Assembly: GCA_946611595.1 (NCBI GenBank)
Contig: CAMODY010000022.1
Span: 1-16,363 of the forward strand
Length of the DNA: 16,363 nt
Source: an uncultured Clostridia bacterium
Lineage (GTDB): Bacteria; Bacillota; Clostridia; Lachnospirales; Lachnospiraceae
Direction of reading: 5' to 3'
Shown here: piece after piece, positions 13,874-16,363 of the stretch
Numbering within the stretch: position 1 is the stretch's first letter
How the letters are laid out: each line of letters begins with the position of its first letter
Position numbers and translations under genes: made by a program
Notes under the pieces: generated by a model
What the model was told of the DNA's origin: nothing
What the model saw: only the letters and a program-made list of their open reading frames with translations
The model's database searches: none

Positions 13874-14920
13874 TTAACCAATCGAGTTCATGATTCCAAT
13901 CAGCGGAAGCATAACGCTTAAGAGAGCGATTGCAATCGTGATCATCAAAATACCGGAAAGAAGCGGCTCGATTGTGCTTACCAATCGCTCTGTCTGGTTG
14001 GAGCAATCTCTTGCTAACAGCTCGATCAAACGTCTTAAAACGTCATCCGTATTACCGCTTCGTTCGCCCGGGATCAGCATACGTCCGTAGATCGGCTCAT
14101 AAAGTTCCACGTCATTTGCAGCCTGTGCAAAGCCAACGCCCTCTTCCATTTTGCGTGCGACCTGTTTTACTTTTTCTTCGACAGGTTCATAATCCGTCAT
14201 TGCAAGTGCGTTCAAAACTGCTTCATCCTGCATCTCGCCGCTCGCAAGAAATACTTCATAAGCAGAAGTGAAACGATACAGTGCCATATCTTCCAGCAGT
14301 CCTCTGCAGGTTGCATTCTTGGACAGGATCTTTTCGATCGTCTTCTTGCCGTTGCCTTTCCACATCGCAAAGCCGATCAGGATCAGCACAACCAGAATCA
14401 CCATGATCGCGAGCACAACCCAGCAGAAGATGTAAGCGATATTGATGTAGCTGTAACTTCCGGAAGAAAGGCTTCCTGTCAATGTTTGATACACATCAGA
14501 GAACGACGGCAGCACGGCGAACAGCATGATCAGAAGAACCACGATGATCATTACGACCATTGCCGTCGGGTAAATAATGACGGAACGGATCTTTTTCGCG
14601 ATCGTGTTCTGCTCGCGATAGTAATCAGAAAGGCGGAAGAGGATGTCTTCGAGCTTACCGGTCGATTCACCCGCCTCGATCATCTTCACCGCATACTCCG
14701 GGAAGATGTCCGTCTCCTTCATTGACTGTGCCAGCGAACTGCCGGTGTCGATGCGTTTTTCCATGTCTAAAAGCGCATCTTTCAGGGCACCTTTGCTTTC
14801 GCTGCCCTTCGTCATCAGGCCGATCGCTTCCGCGATCGGGATACCCGCCTTGACCATCATTCCAAGACTTTCACAAAATGCGCTTATTCCGAGAAGATCC
14901 ATTTTCTTATGACTTGCCAT
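13874..14920 (-). CDS. pilC: Type IV pilus inner-membrane platform protein (PilC/GspF family)
   Basis: Polytopic platform protein that couples the cytosolic motor to pilus assembly. It has 348 aa with two T2SSF domains. The first is ~10-125 with MVKAGIPIAEAIGLM and the loop motif IEAGESTGKLEDIL (81-94). The second is ~210-325 with YRFTSAYEVFLASG and the matching motif IPGERSGNTDDVL (283-295). Three transmembrane helices are visible at about 115-138, 160-187 and 318-345. It is slightly shorter at the N-terminus than the ~400-aa PilC of Gram-negative bacteria, as is common in Bacillota. The ribosome site is poor (AGAGA before GGTT). The 218-base upstream gap holds a small hairpin (15022-15042) but no promoter I would call and no terminator. 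It is the first gene of the pilus operon. Confidence 0.94.
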   Translation of the reverse strand: MASHKKMDLLGISAFCESLGMMVKAGIPIAEAIGLMTKGSESKGALKDALLDMEKRIDTGSSLAQSMKETDIFPEYAVKMIEAGESTGKLEDILFRLSDYYREQNTIAKKIRSVIIYPTAMVVMIIVVLLIMLFAVLPSFSDVYQTLTGSLSSGSYSYINIAYIFCWVVLAIMVILVVLILIGFAMWKGNGKKTIEKILSKNATCRGLLEDMALYRFTSAYEVFLASGEMQDEAVLNALAMTDYEPVEEKVKQVARKMEEGVGFAQAANDVELYEPIYGRMLIPGERSGNTDDVLRRLIELLARDCSNQTERLVSTIEPLLSGILMITIAIALLSVMLPLIGIMNSIG

Positions 14921-15138
14921 AACCGTTCTCTCTATCTTTCTTAATTGTTTGTAGGTTATCCACCCTACTGTTGTACATTAACTTCTATCTTTAATCACTT
15001 TATCTGTTACTTTTTCGCACGAAGCAGTTAGCTACTCTGCTTGGCCGTTTTGAATCGTATTTCCACCTACTATCTGTTCTGCTCAGACAACTCACATTGC
15101 AGAATTCGAATATTTACGCATTTAATCAGCAATACCAA

Positions 15139-16104
15139 TTAGTACTCATACACATCCGAATAATTTGTGCCGTCGCCGATGAACTTACTGTCCGAACCAT
15201 TAGCTGAAAATGTCAGATCCATGCGTGCCCAATTATCCGAATTAACCTTAAACTCAACTGTGACCCAGCCGGTCTCTGTTGTATAAAACATATTCCACGC
15301 GTGATACAAATCATCCGGCGCAACATAACCGAAGATGATTTTTGTCGGAATGCCCTGGCTTCTAAGCATTGATGCCGCAAGCGTTGCATAGTCAAAGCAG
15401 ATGCCCTTGCCTGTCGTCATTGTCTCATCCGGATCCGGCAGGTAGCCACTCTCAACAGTCTCCGCCTTCGGCGTATCGTACGTGACCGTTTTGCATACGA
15501 AATCATAAACTGCGCTAATCACATCCGAGGCAGTATCCGCACTGAATGCAAGTTCCTCCGCCTTTTTAACGCATTCGGAATCCTGTGAATAGTCCGCGTA
15601 ATCGCTCGGCCTTAAGTACGGCTGGAATTCATCGATCAATGTCACATCTGCGCCGGTCTCAAATGCCACCGCGTACTTATTGTCTACAATGTTTTCCATC
15701 ACGCGGAACGCATAGTAGCCGTTGCCTGACTGAAGCGGAAAAATAGAAGGTGTGCCATCGGATGCAAGGTCGTAGTTGTAGGTCATGTCGTCTTTGATGA
15801 CCTGGAACTTAAGCCGCACATCAGAATGTCCGCTGACCGCCACATAGCCTTCGCTGACAGCAGAAGTGTCAATTGACATCACCCCGTTACTCTCCGCAAG
15901 GTCCGCATGAAATGCTGAATCCATAAACTCAGGCGCTACGTAGGTTCCTTCCTGATTCGGATCCTTTTCCGGTTTCTGCGAAGCGCCGCCCGGAGCGCCG
16001 GAAGTCTCGCCGCCGCAGCCCGTGGAAAGAACAAGTGCAAACGCCAGCACCAGAATGAAGCTTAACAATATTCTCGATAAAACATATTTGGTGCGTCCCG
16101 CCAT
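15139..16104 (-). CDS. Transglutaminase-fold lipoprotein
   Basis: Predicted lipoprotein of 321 aa. It has a basic N-terminus, a hydrophobic core and a lipobox STGC with C30, then a Gly/Pro/Lys linker. Residues ~85-150 look like a beta-rich domain (YVAVSGHSDVRLKFQVIKD). Residues ~175-300 form a transglutaminase-like domain with an intact catalytic triad: C236 in GKGICFDYATLAASML, H268 in YHAWNMFY and D296 in WARMDLTF. Such domains act as cysteine proteases, peptide-crosslinking or wall-modifying enzymes; the substrate cannot be told here. The ATG at 16104 has no ribosome site at the usual distance (nearest GGAG is 20 bases away) and lies on the edge of a 26-bp repeat array. It precedes the pilus operon with no visible terminator between, so a link to pilus display or wall passage is possible but unproven. 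Confidence 0.9.
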   Translation of the reverse strand: MAGRTKYVLSRILLSFILVLAFALVLSTGCGGETSGAPGGASQKPEKDPNQEGTYVAPEFMDSAFHADLAESNGVMSIDTSAVSEGYVAVSGHSDVRLKFQVIKDDMTYNYDLASDGTPSIFPLQSGNGYYAFRVMENIVDNKYAVAFETGADVTLIDEFQPYLRPSDYADYSQDSECVKKAEELAFSADTASDVISAVYDFVCKTVTYDTPKAETVESGYLPDPDETMTTGKGICFDYATLAASMLRSQGIPTKIIFGYVAPDDLYHAWNMFYTTETGWVTVEFKVNSDNWARMDLTFSANGSDSKFIGDGTNYSDVYEY

Positions 16105-16205
16105 TTGCTTAGTTTCTGTTACTACTCCATTTGCTTAGTTTTTGCCGCAACTCTATTTGCTTGATTTCTGTTGCAACTCTATTTGCTTGGTTTCTGTTGC
16201 AACTC
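16102..16205. repeat. Four tandem copies of a 26-bp repeat at the transglutaminase gene start
   Basis: Units are 16102-16127, 16128-16153, 16154-16179 and 16180-16205. On the minus strand each reads GAGT..., then AACAGAAA or similar, then AAGCAAAT(A/G). Units 3 and 4 differ at one base and contain the palindrome GTTGCAAC; units 1 and 2 are more diverged. The last three bases of unit 1 form the ATG of the transglutaminase gene. The array lies entirely in the 5' untranslated leader, downstream of the promoter at 16298-16326. Confidence 0.95.
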
Positions 16206-16297
16206 TATCGTATCGATCAGGGGAAGTCTGCTCCAAGCCGCTCACAAAAATCCTCACAAAAGGGCCCACTATCCCCACTTTATGACTCTTTGATGTG

Positions 16298-16326
16298 ATT
16301 ATAACATTAAACAGAAATAGGGTAAA
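16298..16326 (-). promoter_or_regulatory. Sigma-A-like promoter of the transglutaminase lipoprotein gene
   Basis: A perfect TATAAT (16303-16298) lies 17 bases from TTTACC (16326-16321), a 4-of-6 match to TTGACA. The start is predicted near 16291, giving an unusually long leader of ~187 bases that holds a possible GGGGA/TCCCC pairing (16276-16272 with 16224-16220) and the repeat array. Confidence 0.7.
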
Positions 16327-16363
16327 GAAATCGCACAAAAAACGTTGTACTAAAAAAATCCTT

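Noticed and set aside
14921..15138. Possible c-di-GMP riboswitch before pilC
   Set aside because: I looked for the GEMM-type conserved core and tetraloop-receptor pattern on the minus strand and did not find them; only small hairpins (15022-15042, 14951-14968) are present.
16153..16338. 61-aa minus-strand frame upstream of the transglutaminase gene
   Set aside because: It spans the TATAAT promoter and runs into the tandem repeats, so it is in untranscribed and leader sequence.

Overview
The window looks like chromosome of an anaerobic, low-to-mid-GC Bacillota of the class Clostridia. This rests on strong AGGAGG-type ribosome sites, TTG starts, Gly/Ser-linked lipoproteins, a class-typical cobalamin riboswitch with an intrinsic terminator, and a clostridial-style type IV pilus locus with a DUF4860-like gene. 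Genus cannot be fixed from sequence alone. I see no rRNA, tRNA, IS element, phage gene or CRISPR array.

Region 1 (1-5654, minus strand) is a tetrapyrrole/cobalamin-precursor operon. A sigma-A-like promoter (5626-5654) runs straight into a cobalamin riboswitch (5427-5607) and an intrinsic terminator (5331-5364). Next come an exported, lipid-anchored CbiK-type cobaltochelatase (3965-5221), a small lipoprotein (3300-3836), hemA, hemB and hemL; hemL runs off the window. The layout implies that B12 represses both 5-aminolevulinate/porphobilinogen synthesis and the chelatase, so the hem genes here probably serve corrinoid synthesis. hemC and hemD are not between hemA and hemL.

Region 2 (5655-6535) holds a divergently transcribed, glycine-rich lipoprotein gene with its own extended -10 promoter. 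A 12-bp bidirectional terminator (6476-6503) is shared with the convergent gene that follows. The gene-free stretch 5222-5850 is accounted for by the riboswitch, terminator, a small hairpin and two divergent promoters.

Region 3 (6536-14920, minus strand) is one tightly packed, probably co-transcribed set. It runs pilC/gspF, four small single-TM proteins, pilT, a winged-helix/BTAD regulator ending in a degenerate GGDEF domain, a two-part unknown protein, and a large REC-GGDEF*-EAL-PAS-GGDEF cyclic-di-GMP enzyme. It reads as a type IV pilus machine joined to a c-di-GMP control module. No pilB, canonical prepilin or prepilin peptidase is present.

Region 4 (14921-16363, minus strand) has a transglutaminase-fold lipoprotein gene. 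Its start codon sits at the edge of four 26-bp tandem repeats, downstream of a clear promoter (16298-16326). No terminator was seen between it and pilC, so read-through into the pilus genes is possible.
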